This document shows, piece by piece, positions 34,923-43,044 of a DNA stretch of 64,000 nt. Every line of letters begins with the position of its first letter. The stretch's first letter is position 1. Under the pieces are notes generated by a model. That model was not told where the DNA came from and ran no database searches. It saw only the letters and a program-made list of their open reading frames with translations. Source of the DNA: Streptomyces sp. MMG1533 (GTDB taxonomy: Bacteria > Actinomycetota > Actinomycetes > Streptomycetales > Streptomycetaceae); contig NZ_LGDG01000214.1 of NCBI RefSeq assembly GCF_001279775.1, forward strand, positions 1-64,000. The letters are read 5' to 3'. The translations under genes and the position numbers were made by a program.

Positions 34923-35118
34923 GCGGTCAGCGCTCCTCGTACCTGGTCCGTTGGCCCGCCGATGGGCGGGCCGGAACCGTGATGTCTGTGCCAATGGTCC
35001 AGCATTCTAGGCAACACTTGAGCCAGGTGGGGCCTTGATGCTGTGATGGACACGTCGATGGCGCTGCGGATCCCGCGGCGCCTTTCTCATGCCGGAATCC
35101 GGAGGGGGCGGGGGAGCA

Positions 35119-36630
35119 GTGCTGAAGAGGGTGTTCATGGCGCCGGACCCGGGGCGGGCGCGGCTGCGCTTCGCCACCCGGGCCGTGCTGGGCATCGGAG
35201 GGGCGGTCGTCCTGTGCGGGCTCGCCGGGCACTCGCTCGTCGGTGCCGTCACCGGCGGACTCGCCGCGCTGCTGGCCCTGTTCACCGTCACGGACGCCAC
35301 GGTCCGCGGCCAGGCCGTCACCACCGCGCTGCTGCCGGCCGTCGGCCTGCCCGTGCTCGCCGCCGCGGCCGAACTGCAGGACCACCCCGTCGCCCGGGAC
35401 CTCACCTTCCTCGGCGTGGTCGGCGCGGGTGTGTACGCGCGACGCTGGGGCCCGCGCGGACACAGCCTCGGCGTGTTCGCGTTCATGACCTTCTTCGTGG
35501 CCCAGTTCCTGCACGCCACCACCGACCGGCTGCCCGAGCTGTACGCCGCCGTCCTGCTGTCCGTGCTCACCGCCGCGGCCGTCCGCTTCGGGCTGTGGTG
35601 CTACGAGCGCCGCCTGCCCCCCGCCCCCGTCCCCGCCCCGCCCGGCGGCACCGGCCTCGCCCGCGTGACCACCCGCCAGGCGATCCAGGCGACCGCAGGC
35701 GCGGGCTTCGCCCTCGTCGTGGGCCAGCTGGTGTCCGGCCAGCGCTGGTACTGGGCCGTCGGCGCCACCTGGTGGATCTTCGTCAACACCACCTCGCGCG
35801 GCGAGACCCTGGTCCGCGGCTTCCGCCGCGTCCTCGGCACGGTGGCCGGCATCGGCCTCGGCCTGCTCGTCGCCGTGCCCCTGAACGGCGCCGGGCTCCC
35901 CACGGCCGTACTGCTCACCGCCTGCGTCTTCGGCATCTTCTACTCGGCCGCCGTGTCCTACACCTGGATGATGCTCTGCGTGACACTCCTCGCGGAGCTC
36001 CTCTACGGCCTCCTGGGCGTCCTGGACCCCGCGCTGCTCGCCCTGCGGCTCGCGGAGACCGGGATCGGAGCGCTCGGCGCCATACTGGCGGTCCTCCTGG
36101 TGCTGCCCGTCACCACCCACACCGTCACCGAGGCCTGGATCGGGCGGGCCCTGCGCTGCGTCCACGCGTGCACCGCGGAGGCCGCCGCCCGCCTCGCGGG
36201 CTCCCCGAGCGTCGACCCGGTGTCCCGCGTGACCGAACTGGAGCAGCTGCTCGGCCGGGTACGGCTGTCGGTCGCCCCGCTCGTGCACCCGCTCAATCCG
36301 ATGCTCGGCCGCAAGCGGCGCGCCCGCCGGGTGCTGGCCCTGCTCGACGACTGCGCCCGCGAGATCCGCGGCCTGGTCGCCATCGCCGCCGACCCTCAGG
36401 CCTCGCACGACGCCCGCCTCGCCGCCGCCTGCCGGCGCGTGGAGGCCGCGGTCGAGGCGCTCATCGGCGACGGGCTCAGCGCGGGCGCCCGCGAGCACAT
36501 CACGGTGCCCGCGCCCCGGCCGCCCGCCGCGGAAGCCGCGCTGGCCCACCTCCACGGCCTGGAGCGCGCCCTCGCGGAACTCGCCATGCCCCTGCGGACG
36601 CCGCCGGGTTCACCGCTGGTCGGCGCCTGA
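35119..36630 (+). CDS. FUSC-family inner-membrane protein
   Basis: 503 residues from GTG 35119 (MLKRVFMAPDP-like start); ATG 35137 with AGAGGG 6 nt upstream is equally possible. Two blocks of membrane helices (~20-160 and ~195-345) are separated by a Pro-rich loop, and a ~150-residue helical cytosolic tail follows. This is the aromatic-acid/fusaric-acid exporter-like FUSC layout. It is probably an efflux or envelope protein. No partner gene is nearby. Confidence 0.8.
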   Translation: MLKRVFMAPDPGRARLRFATRAVLGIGGAVVLCGLAGHSLVGAVTGGLAALLALFTVTDATVRGQAVTTALLPAVGLPVLAAAAELQDHPVARDLTFLGVVGAGVYARRWGPRGHSLGVFAFMTFFVAQFLHATTDRLPELYAAVLLSVLTAAAVRFGLWCYERRLPPAPVPAPPGGTGLARVTTRQAIQATAGAGFALVVGQLVSGQRWYWAVGATWWIFVNTTSRGETLVRGFRRVLGTVAGIGLGLLVAVPLNGAGLPTAVLLTACVFGIFYSAAVSYTWMMLCVTLLAELLYGLLGVLDPALLALRLAETGIGALGAILAVLLVLPVTTHTVTEAWIGRALRCVHACTAEAAARLAGSPSVDPVSRVTELEQLLGRVRLSVAPLVHPLNPMLGRKRRARRVLALLDDCAREIRGLVAIAADPQASHDARLAAACRRVEAAVEALIGDGLSAGAREHITVPAPRPPAAEAALAHLHGLERALAELAMPLRTPPGSPLVGA

Positions 36631-36710
36631 GCCGCCGGTCAGGACGCTGCCCGCGCGGCCCGGCGGTCCCGGTCGGCCGCCTTGTTGCAGTCCGGTGAAT
36701 CCCGTCCTTT

Positions 36711-36721
36711 TGGTCTAGACC
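36711..36721. promoter_or_regulatory. DasR-type operator (dre-like) TGGTCTAGACC
   Basis: TTTTGGTCTAGACCTAG spans 36708-36724. Its centre is the perfect palindrome GGTCTAGACC, the core of the DasR-responsive element (ACTGGTCTAGACCACT form) of streptomycetes. It lies 57 bp before the lactonase start, where a repressor would act. DasR is the GntR-family sensor of glucosamine-6-phosphate that links chitin use to development; control of this gene is inferred from the motif. Confidence 0.7.
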
Positions 36722-36777
36722 TAGCATGATCGGCTGCTACCGTCACCCCGAACGGCACCGGACGACAGGGGACTGCG

Positions 36778-37812
36778 GTGGCAGACGGCGGCAGGCGGCG
36801 ACAGCGGGCCTTCATCGGGTCCTTCACGGCGGCCGGGGGTCCGGGGATCGTGACGGCGGAGGTGGACGCGTCCACCGGCGCGCTCACCGTACTCAGCAGC
36901 CTGGACGGCCTCCCCGACCCGTCGTACCTCGCCCTGGCTCCGGACGGAGACACGCTGTACGCGGTCAGTGAGACGGCCGCGGGCGCGGTGGCCGCGTACC
37001 GCGTGAGCGGCGACAAGCCCGAGCCGGCCGGCCCGCCCGTGCCGATCGACGGGAACGGCCCCACCCACCTCAGCGTCCACGCCCGCCACGTCCTGACCGC
37101 CAACTACGGCTCCGGCAGCGTCACCGCCGTGCCCGTCCGCTCCGACGGAACCCTCGCCGGCGCCCCCTCCGGAGTGCTCCGGCACACCGGCTCGGGCCCG
37201 CACACGCCCCGCCAGCAGGGGCCGCACGCGCACCAGGTGCAGCCCGACCCGAGTGGACGCTGGACCGTCAGTGTCGACCTCGGCACCGACTCCGTGCGCG
37301 TGTGCACACTGACCGACGGCGCTCCAGTACTGCACCGGGAGACCGCCCTGCGGCCCGGCTCGGGGCCGCGCCACCTCGTCTTCCACCCCGACGGCTCGTA
37401 CGCCTACGTCGTCAACGAACTCACCCCGACCGTCACCGTGTGCCGCTGGGAGGCCACGGACGGCACGCTGAAGCCACTGGCGGAGGCGCAGGTCCTGCCC
37501 GGTTCCCCGACCGGCGACGCCTACCCGTCGGGCATCGCCGTCTCGCCCGACGGCCGCTTCGTGTGGACCGCCACCCGGGGCGAGGACGTCCTGTCGACGT
37601 TCGCCGTCGAGCGGGACGGACTGCGGCTGATCGGCACGGTGCCCTGCGGCGGCCACTGGCCGCGGGACATCACCGTGTCGGGCGGTTTCCTGTACGCCGC
37701 GAACGAGCGCTCCGGCGACGTCTCCTGGTTCGCCGTCGACCCGGACACGGGACTGCCGCGCCACGGCGGCTCGGTCGAGGTCCCCGCGGCGTCCTGCGTG
37801 GTCATCGGCTGA
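36778..37812 (+). CDS. Lactonase-family beta-propeller protein
   Basis: 344 residues from GTG 36778. Seven-bladed propeller repeats (SYLALAPDGDTLYAVSE, HLVFHPDGSYAYVVNEL, GIAVSPDGRFVWTATRG) match the lactonase/6-phosphogluconolactonase (Pgl-like) family. Activity could be sugar lactone hydrolysis. No signal peptide is evident. A DasR-type palindrome lies in its promoter, suggesting control by amino-sugar status. A strong shared terminator follows. Confidence 0.85.
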   Translation: MADGGRRRQRAFIGSFTAAGGPGIVTAEVDASTGALTVLSSLDGLPDPSYLALAPDGDTLYAVSETAAGAVAAYRVSGDKPEPAGPPVPIDGNGPTHLSVHARHVLTANYGSGSVTAVPVRSDGTLAGAPSGVLRHTGSGPHTPRQQGPHAHQVQPDPSGRWTVSVDLGTDSVRVCTLTDGAPVLHRETALRPGSGPRHLVFHPDGSYAYVVNELTPTVTVCRWEATDGTLKPLAEAQVLPGSPTGDAYPSGIAVSPDGRFVWTATRGEDVLSTFAVERDGLRLIGTVPCGGHWPRDITVSGGFLYAANERSGDVSWFAVDPDTGLPRHGGSVEVPAASCVVIG

Positions 37813-37872
37813 GCCGCAGCCGCCGCCGGAGCCCCACCGGGCCCCGGCCGGCCCCCGGCCCCGGACATGGCG

Positions 37873-37904
37873 AGGGCCCGCTCCCTGTACGTGGAGCGGG
37901 CCCT
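37873..37904. terminator. 12-bp perfect bidirectional hairpin
   Basis: AGGGCCCGCTCC (37873-37884) pairs exactly with GGAGCGGGCCCT (37893-37904), loop CTGTACGT. It lies between the convergent lactonase and CbiX-like genes. Confidence 0.88.
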
Positions 37905-37929
37905 TCGCCGTACGAACGTGCCGTGCGCG

Positions 37930-38853
37930 TCAGCGGACCGGCGCGCCCTGCGGCTGCGGCGGGGCGATGCCCAGCGCGGTCGTGTACTTGGCCAGGGCGA
38001 GCTTGCCGATGGCCGGGTACGGGCCGAGCGGCTCGGCGGCGGAGCAGTCCGCCTCCTTGGCAGCCTCCGCGACCAGCGCCGGGTCGATCTCCGGCCCTAT
38101 CAGGTACGGCGCCAGCGCCAGCTGCTGCGAGCCCGAGGAGCGGAGCTGATCGGCGACGGACGCGATCGAGCCGTCCTGGTCCAGTGCCGCGGCCATCACC
38201 GGCACGGCCAGGCGCGCGGCGAGCAGCATGCCGGTGATCCCGGCCGCCTGTACCGCCTCCTCGCCGCCCACCGAGGCCAGGATGATGCCGTCCGCGGCGG
38301 TCGCCACGGTGAACAGGCGGGCGCGGTCGGCGCGGGCCAGACCGGCCTCCGACAGCCGGACGTGCAGCGCCTCGGCGAGCAGCGGGTGCGGGCCCAGCAC
38401 ATCGGTCAGGTCGGCCGCGATCCGGCTGTCCATCACGGCCTGGCGGATCCGGCGCAGCAGCGCGCTGTCCGGGCCCGCCAGCAGCGGCACGACGACGGCC
38501 ACGGGGCCGTCCGGCTCCCTGACGTCCACACCGGCGGCCTTGGCCTGTTCGTAGCGGGCGGCACGCTCCTCGGCGGCGTGCACCAGCACGGCCTGCAGCG
38601 TGGGGAACTCCGCGTCGTCCCCGTCGAGGTACCCGATCCGGGCGTCCAGACCGGGGAGCTCGGAGCGCGCGATGCTCACGACCTCCTCGGCGAGACTGCG
38701 CGTGGCGATGCCCGGCGTGCCCGGCACCGCGAGCAGGAGCGCGGGCGCGCCCTCGGGAGCCGCCAGCGGCTCGGGTCGGCGGTGCCGCCCGGGCTGGCGA
38801 GGTCGCGGCATTCGTACTGGCAGGCCGGACGCGGGCCCAGTGGGGGAGCTCAT
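37930..38853 (-). CDS. CbiX/sirohydrochlorin-chelatase-like protein
   Basis: 307 residues, chelatase class II fold in two similar halves (LLLAVPGTPGIATRSLAEEV...VAVVVPLLAGPD; DGIILASVGGEEAVQAAGIT...LAPYLIGPEIDP). Functional CbiX/SirB enzymes carry a metal-binding His soon after each PLL or PxL strand (for example SxGxHV). Here the corresponding segments read PLLAGPDSALL and PYLIGPEIDPAL, with no His. It is therefore probably not a functional chelatase, or it uses other ligands. A single gene, not next to cobalamin or siroheme genes. Confidence 0.75.
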   Translation of the reverse strand: MSSPTGPASGLPVRMPRPRQPGRHRRPEPLAAPEGAPALLLAVPGTPGIATRSLAEEVVSIARSELPGLDARIGYLDGDDAEFPTLQAVLVHAAEERAARYEQAKAAGVDVREPDGPVAVVVPLLAGPDSALLRRIRQAVMDSRIAADLTDVLGPHPLLAEALHVRLSEAGLARADRARLFTVATAADGIILASVGGEEAVQAAGITGMLLAARLAVPVMAAALDQDGSIASVADQLRSSGSQQLALAPYLIGPEIDPALVAEAAKEADCSAAEPLGPYPAIGKLALAKYTTALGIAPPQPQGAPVR

Positions 38854-39035
38854 GGCGTCGCATGTTACTGGCTTCTTGGGTTCCCCTGTTCGGGGAGGGT
38901 GCAGGTGAGCGGTATCCGTCCGGTTTTGTCTGATGAGTTACGTACGGATCAGAAGTGATCAGCGGTTTTCATGGCTGCGTGCACAAGTCCCGGGGTGTGA
39001 AGAGGTACTTGTCGGACACCTGCCGCGCCGCGGGA

Positions 39036-40016
39036 TCAATCACCCTTCACGGTCACCACGTACAGCATCTTCTCGTCACCCGGCAGAGTGAGCGAGCCGG
39101 CCGCCAGATCGGTGGCGATGCACACCGCGCCATGCAGCGGATCGCCCTCGGCCGCCACCCGCCGCGCGTGCGGCAGCCGCCTTGCCAGCTCTTCTTCCAG
39201 CGGTACGACAAGGGGGTCGCCCATCTTGAACAGGCCTCCGGTGAGGGCGACTCGGGGCTCGCCCGCGGACGGGCAGACGGCGGCCGCGGAGTCGGCCATG
39301 TGCCGGGCCGCCGCACGCAGGATGCCCGCGGCGACGGGATCGTCGGCGGCGCACGCGGACACTTGGGGTGCGAAGGAGGCGAGGACGGCGGGGCGGTCCG
39401 GGCGCGGGTACAGCTTGCCGGGCAGCTGCGTCAGCGGGCCGAACAACTCCTCGGCGCACGCCAGCAGCCGTACGGATCCGCCCTCCCGCCCGTCGTGGGC
39501 GCGCAGCGCGGCCTCCAGGCCGGCCCGGCCGATCCAGGCGCCACCGCCGCAGTCGCCGAGCAGATGGCCCCAGCCGTCCGCGCGCCGCCAGCGCGCGAGG
39601 TCGGTGCCGATCGCGATCAGCCCCGTCCCGGCGGCGACGACCGCACCGGGGTACGGACCGAGGGCGCCGGTGTAGGCGGTGACGGCGTCGGCGACGAGGG
39701 CGAGCGAACTGATCCCGAACTCCCGCGCCAGCGCGGCCGGGAGCTCGGCGCGCAGAGCGTCGCCCAGCGTGGCCAGCCCGGCGGCACCGACAACGGCCGT
39801 ACCCAGCCCGTCGACACCCGCCTCGGCGGTCGACGCACGAACCAGGGGCACCAGTTGCTCCATGAAGTGCCCCGGATCGATGCCCCGGTCACCGGTGCGT
39901 ACCGGCTCCCGGGACTCCCGGCGGGAGAGCGGACCGCGGCCGAGGGCACCGACGACGACGCGGAGGCCGGAGCCGCCGGAGTCGACGGCGAGGAACCCGT
40001 CCTCCGCACCGCTCAC
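39036..40016 (-). CDS. BadF/BadG-family kinase, N-acetylglucosamine-kinase-like
   Basis: 326 residues from GTG 40016, overlapping the stop of the ung remnant (GTGA). ASKHA fold: phosphate-1 motif [26 protein letters not shown], an adenosine-type [16 protein letters not shown], and VALTGGLF. The [12 protein letters not shown] segment is typical of eukaryote-like N-acetylglucosamine kinases of the BadF/BadG/BcrA/D family. If it phosphorylates GlcNAc, it belongs with the DasR-type site nearby. It has no promoter of its own beyond the dead ung copy, so how it is transcribed is unclear. Confidence 0.8.
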   Translation of the reverse strand: MSGAEDGFLAVDSGGSGLRVVVGALGRGPLSRRESREPVRTGDRGIDPGHFMEQLVPLVRASTAEAGVDGLGTAVVGAAGLATLGDALRAELPAALAREFGISSLALVADAVTAYTGALGPYPGAVVAAGTGLIAIGTDLARWRRADGWGHLLGDCGGGAWIGRAGLEAALRAHDGREGGSVRLLACAEELFGPLTQLPGKLYPRPDRPAVLASFAPQVSACAADDPVAAGILRAAARHMADSAAAVCPSAGEPRVALTGGLFKMGDPLVVPLEEELARRLPHARRVAAEGDPLHGAVCIATDLAAGSLTLPGDEKMLYVVTVKGD

Positions 40017-40477
40017 GGCAGGCGCCGGTCCACCGGCTGTCCGCCCAGCCCGACCAGCAGGTCGTTGGCCCGGCTGAAGGGACGGGAACCGAAGAAACCG
40101 CGATCGGCCGACATCGGCGAGGGACGGGAGGACTCCACCGACGGCAGATTGCCGAGCAGCGGACGGAGATTGCGGGCGTCGCGGCCCCACAGGATCGACA
40201 CCAGCGGCTTGCCGCGCGCCGCCGGCGCGCGTATCGCCTGTTCGGTGACCTCCTCCCAGCCCTTGCCCCGGTGTGCCCCCGGACTGCGCGGCGCAGTGGT
40301 GAGTGCCCTGTTGAGCAGCAGCACGCCCTGCCGGGTCCACGGCGTCAGATCGCCGTTGGAGGGCTGCGGCAGCGCCAGGTCGGTGTTCAGCTCACGGAAG
40401 ATGTTGATCAGGCTGCCGGGCAGCGGACGCACGTCCGGCGCGACCGAGAACGACAGGCCCACCGCGTGTGCGGGAGT
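40013..40477 (-). pseudogene. 5'-truncated uracil-DNA glycosylase copy
   Basis: About 150 codons align closely with the second half of the intact ung at 40710 ([45 protein letters not shown]). Homology starts abruptly at [10 protein letters not shown], immediately after where GQDPYP should be, so the catalytic Asp is missing. The HPSP loop reads RPSP, losing the catalytic His as well. An in-frame upstream extension to 40555 is unrelated. It is convergent with the good copy, making a diverged inverted duplication. I infer that it is a dead paralogue cut by a deletion or insertion near 40478. Confidence 0.85.
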
Positions 40478-40519
40478 TCCGAGATCTGGGATTCGGCGAC
40501 GAAGGGCCGGCGAGGTGCG

Positions 40520-40633
40520 ATGACCATGGCGGCGTGGCTTGATCACAAGAGGCAACAGGCTCCCCTCCTTCCCGGTGACCGGCTGAGCGATCTGCTGGAC
40601 CGGCTCGATGACCTCGACGAGGAGGAAGAGTAG
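40520..40633 (+). CDS. Small acidic-tailed hypothetical ORF (37 aa)
   Basis: ATG 40520 with GAGG 4 nt upstream encodes 37 residues: a Trp/Lys-containing start ([13 protein letters not shown]), a predicted amphipathic helix, and the tail DLDEEEE. It sits exactly beside the breakpoint of the truncated ung copy. It may be the 3' end of a gene lost in that rearrangement, or a chance ORF. I do not recognise it. Confidence 0.35.
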   Translation: MTMAAWLDHKRQQAPLLPGDRLSDLLDRLDDLDEEEE

Positions 40634-40709
40634 CGCCGAGGCGGCGTCCGTGCGTGGGGGCTTCTGTGTTTGTGCGGGACCCTGGGGTGTGCCAGTAGGG
40701 TGACGCGCT

Positions 40710-41387
40710 GTGGCACCACGACCCTTGCATGAACTTGTCGAAGCAGGCTGGGCGAAGGCTCTCGACCCTGCGGCCGGACGTATCGCCGCGATGGGGGACT
40801 TCCTCCGGGCCGAGATAGCGGCCGGCCGGACCTACCTTCCGGCGGGAGCGAATGTGCTGCGGGCCTTCCAGCAGCCCTTCGACGACGTTCGCGTCCTGAT
40901 CGTCGGTCAGGATCCCTATCCCACGCCGGGTATGGCCATCGGGTTGAGTTTCGCGGTGGCGCCCGAGGTGCGTTCGTTGCCGGGGAGTCTGGAGAACATC
41001 TTCCGGGAGATGCACTCCGACCTGGGGCTGCCCAGGCCGTCCAACGGGGATCTGACGCCATGGACGGAGCAGGGGGTGCTGTTGCTGAACAGGGCGTTGA
41101 CGACGGCCCCGCGCAGTCCCGCGGCGCACCGGGGCAAGGGGTGGGAGGAAGTCACCGAGCAGGCCATCCGGGCGCTTGCCGCGCGTGGTAAGCCGCTGGT
41201 GTCGATCCTGTGGGGCCGCGACGCCCGAAATCTGCGGCCGTTGCTCGGGGATCTTCCGGCGATCGAGTCTGCTCATCCCTCGCCGATGTCGGCGGACCGC
41301 GGGTTTTTTGGTTCGCGTCCGTTCAGTCGGGCAAATGACCTGCTGGTGCGGCAAGGGGGTCAGCCGGTGGACTGGCGACTGCCGTAA
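40710..41387 (+). CDS. ung: Uracil-DNA glycosylase, family 1
   Basis: 225 residues from GTG 40710. Water-activating motif GQDPYP with Asp68; HPSP loop with His189 ([19 protein letters not shown]); uracil-recognition and LLLNRALT segments intact. It excises uracil from DNA in base-excision repair. A terminator follows at 41527. A second, truncated copy lies inverted 230 bp upstream. Confidence 0.95.
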   Translation: MAPRPLHELVEAGWAKALDPAAGRIAAMGDFLRAEIAAGRTYLPAGANVLRAFQQPFDDVRVLIVGQDPYPTPGMAIGLSFAVAPEVRSLPGSLENIFREMHSDLGLPRPSNGDLTPWTEQGVLLLNRALTTAPRSPAAHRGKGWEEVTEQAIRALAARGKPLVSILWGRDARNLRPLLGDLPAIESAHPSPMSADRGFFGSRPFSRANDLLVRQGGQPVDWRLP

Positions 41388-41526
41388 GCCGTGGTGCGTG
41401 TGGTGGCTTGGAGGATGGCGGCCCTCTGTACCCGAGGCACAGGGCAGCCCCAGGGCGTCGAGCTCGGAGCGCTCGAGGGTGGGGGAGCCGACCCCGAGAA
41501 GGGTGCAGAGCGAGGGCACAGGAAAA

Positions 41527-41553
41527 TGCCCCCGCGCGAGCTGCGCGGGGGCA
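41527..41553. terminator. 11-bp perfect hairpin between ung and the mce operon
   Basis: TGCCCCCGCGC (41527-41537) pairs with GCGCGGGGGCA (41543-41553), loop GAGCT, preceded by AAAA on the plus strand (hence TTTT after it in the mce direction). It terminates the mce operon and probably ung. Confidence 0.88.
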
Positions 41554-41567
41554 GGGTCAGGGGTTGG

Positions 41568-42368
41568 TCAGAGGGCGTCCACAGCGCTCACCTTCCAGCC
41601 CTTGGAGGTCCTCGTGAGTGTCATCCGCACGCGGTTCAGATCCACGCGGGATCCGGTCACCTGAGTGCTCTTGGTCACCTGGTTGACGAAGAGCAGGACG
41701 ATGACCTTCTCCGGCGAGGACGACACGACGGAGGCCGCAGGAGGGCCGCCGCTCGCGGGCGCCACCACCGTCGCCTTCACCACGCCGTGGTACTTCCTGG
41801 CAGCCGGAGCGACCACTGTCCGCGTCGTCTTCCGGTATTCGTCGCGGAAGTCCCCGGTCAGGTGGGTGCGCGCCCGGGCGAAGTCCCGGTCCAGGTGACG
41901 GTAGTCGTACGACAAGACGACGGGCGCCGCCTTCCGCGCGGCCGTGAGTGCCTGCCCGCGTGCCCGGTCGGCCTGCCGCCCCTCCCGGTACTGCCACCCG
42001 AGTACCGCCACGGCGACCAGAGCTGCCACGAGTACGAGGCAGAGCGCTGCCGCACGCGCTCTACGCCAGGACCGCCGCACGGGACGGGACTCCTCAAGCG
42101 CCGCCTCGGCGGACCCCGGCGACGGCTCCGGCGGGTCGTCCCAGCCCTCCGGGGCCTCGATGAGCACGGTCCGCCCGGAGTGCTCTTCCTCGGCCGGCTT
42201 CGGTGTCTCTTCCGCCGGGCTCCAGGCCGGGCCCGGGGCGACCGTGCGGGTGCCGTGCCCACCGCGCTCCGGGCGCTTCGTGCGCTTCGCCGCCGCACGG
42301 GCGGCCGCGGTCATCGTGCGGCGGGCGGGGGAACCGGCGCCACGGCTGCGGGAGGTCGGGTTTGCCAC
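41568..42368 (-). CDS. Mce-associated membrane protein 2
   Basis: 266 residues from GTG 42368 (GAGGAG 7 nt upstream). A long charged, disordered cytosolic region (to ~residue 105) precedes one membrane helix (ALCLVLVAALVAVAVLGW). A ~140-residue extracytoplasmic domain follows with VLSYDYRHLDRDFARARTHL, the NTF2-like Mas-protein signature shared with the preceding gene. In mycobacteria such proteins stabilise Mce complexes. It is the last gene of the operon, followed by a terminator. Confidence 0.85.
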   Translation of the reverse strand: MANPTSRSRGAGSPARRTMTAAARAAAKRTKRPERGGHGTRTVAPGPAWSPAEETPKPAEEEHSGRTVLIEAPEGWDDPPEPSPGSAEAALEESRPVRRSWRRARAAALCLVLVAALVAVAVLGWQYREGRQADRARGQALTAARKAAPVVLSYDYRHLDRDFARARTHLTGDFRDEYRKTTRTVVAPAARKYHGVVKATVVAPASGGPPAASVVSSSPEKVIVLLFVNQVTKSTQVTGSRVDLNRVRMTLTRTSKGWKVSAVDAL

Positions 42369-42417
42369 GGTGTGTCTCCTCAACTCTGATGCCTGGTCGT
42401 ACGATGGGCGGTCGCCG

Positions 42418-43044
42418 TCATCCGACGAACTCGACGTCGGAGGTCAGCCAGTGGCCGCCCGCCAGCAAGAGGTCGAGCTGCAGCCGGTAGGTCCGTGCCT
42501 CCCCGTCGGGCACAGCGGTGTTGGTCACCTTGCTGTCGGCGACCACCAGGACCCGGGCCGAACGCGTGTCGGACCGTACGATGCCCGCTTCGAGGACCTG
42601 CCCCTGGGACACCGACTTGTTCTCGGCGACCAGCGCGGTCAACTCCTCGGTCTGGGCTGCGAACTGTTCCTTGAAGTCACCGGTGGCACCTTTCAGTACG
42701 TTCGCGCTGTCCCGGTCGTAGTGCCGGTAGTCGAGGGAGGTGAAGTTCAGCGCCGACTGGCGGGCCGCCGCCAGGATCGCCTCGCGGCGCTGCCCCGCCT
42801 CACCCTCCTTGTGGACCTGGACGCCCAGCCAGATGGCGAGCGCCGTCGTCAAGGCCGTCGCCGCGACGAGCCCGGCCGACAACGCCCTGCGGCGCCCCGC
42901 GGTCGGCGACGCCGTACCGCTCCCGGCGTCCGCGTGCCCGGCCGGGTCGTGCCGTGTGTCCGCGCGCCCGGCGAGCAACCGTCGCAGCGGTCGTACCGCC
43001 CGGGTGAGGGATTCCCGGGTCCCCGCGAGGAACCCCGCGCTCAT
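42418..43044 (-). CDS. Mce-associated membrane protein 1
   Basis: 208 residues from ATG 43044, overlapping the mceF stop (ATGA). A basic N-terminus leads to one membrane helix (~55-75, SAGLVAATALTTALAIWLGV). The extracytoplasmic part has the motif NFTSLDYRHYDRDSANVLKG, parallel to the next gene, so the two are paralogues. It is probably an accessory subunit of the Mce importer. Confidence 0.87.
   Translation of the reverse strand: MSAGFLAGTRESLTRAVRPLRRLLAGRADTRHDPAGHADAGSGTASPTAGRRRALSAGLVAATALTTALAIWLGVQVHKEGEAGQRREAILAAARQSALNFTSLDYRHYDRDSANVLKGATGDFKEQFAAQTEELTALVAENKSVSQGQVLEAGIVRSDTRSARVLVVADSKVTNTAVPDGEARTYRLQLDLLLAGGHWLTSDVEFVG

Noticed and set aside
36711..36721. CTAG-rich motif as a simple restriction-like palindrome by chance
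   Set aside because: A 10-bp perfect palindrome matching the DasR core, at promoter distance and in an otherwise GC-rich stretch, is better explained as an operator, though not proven.
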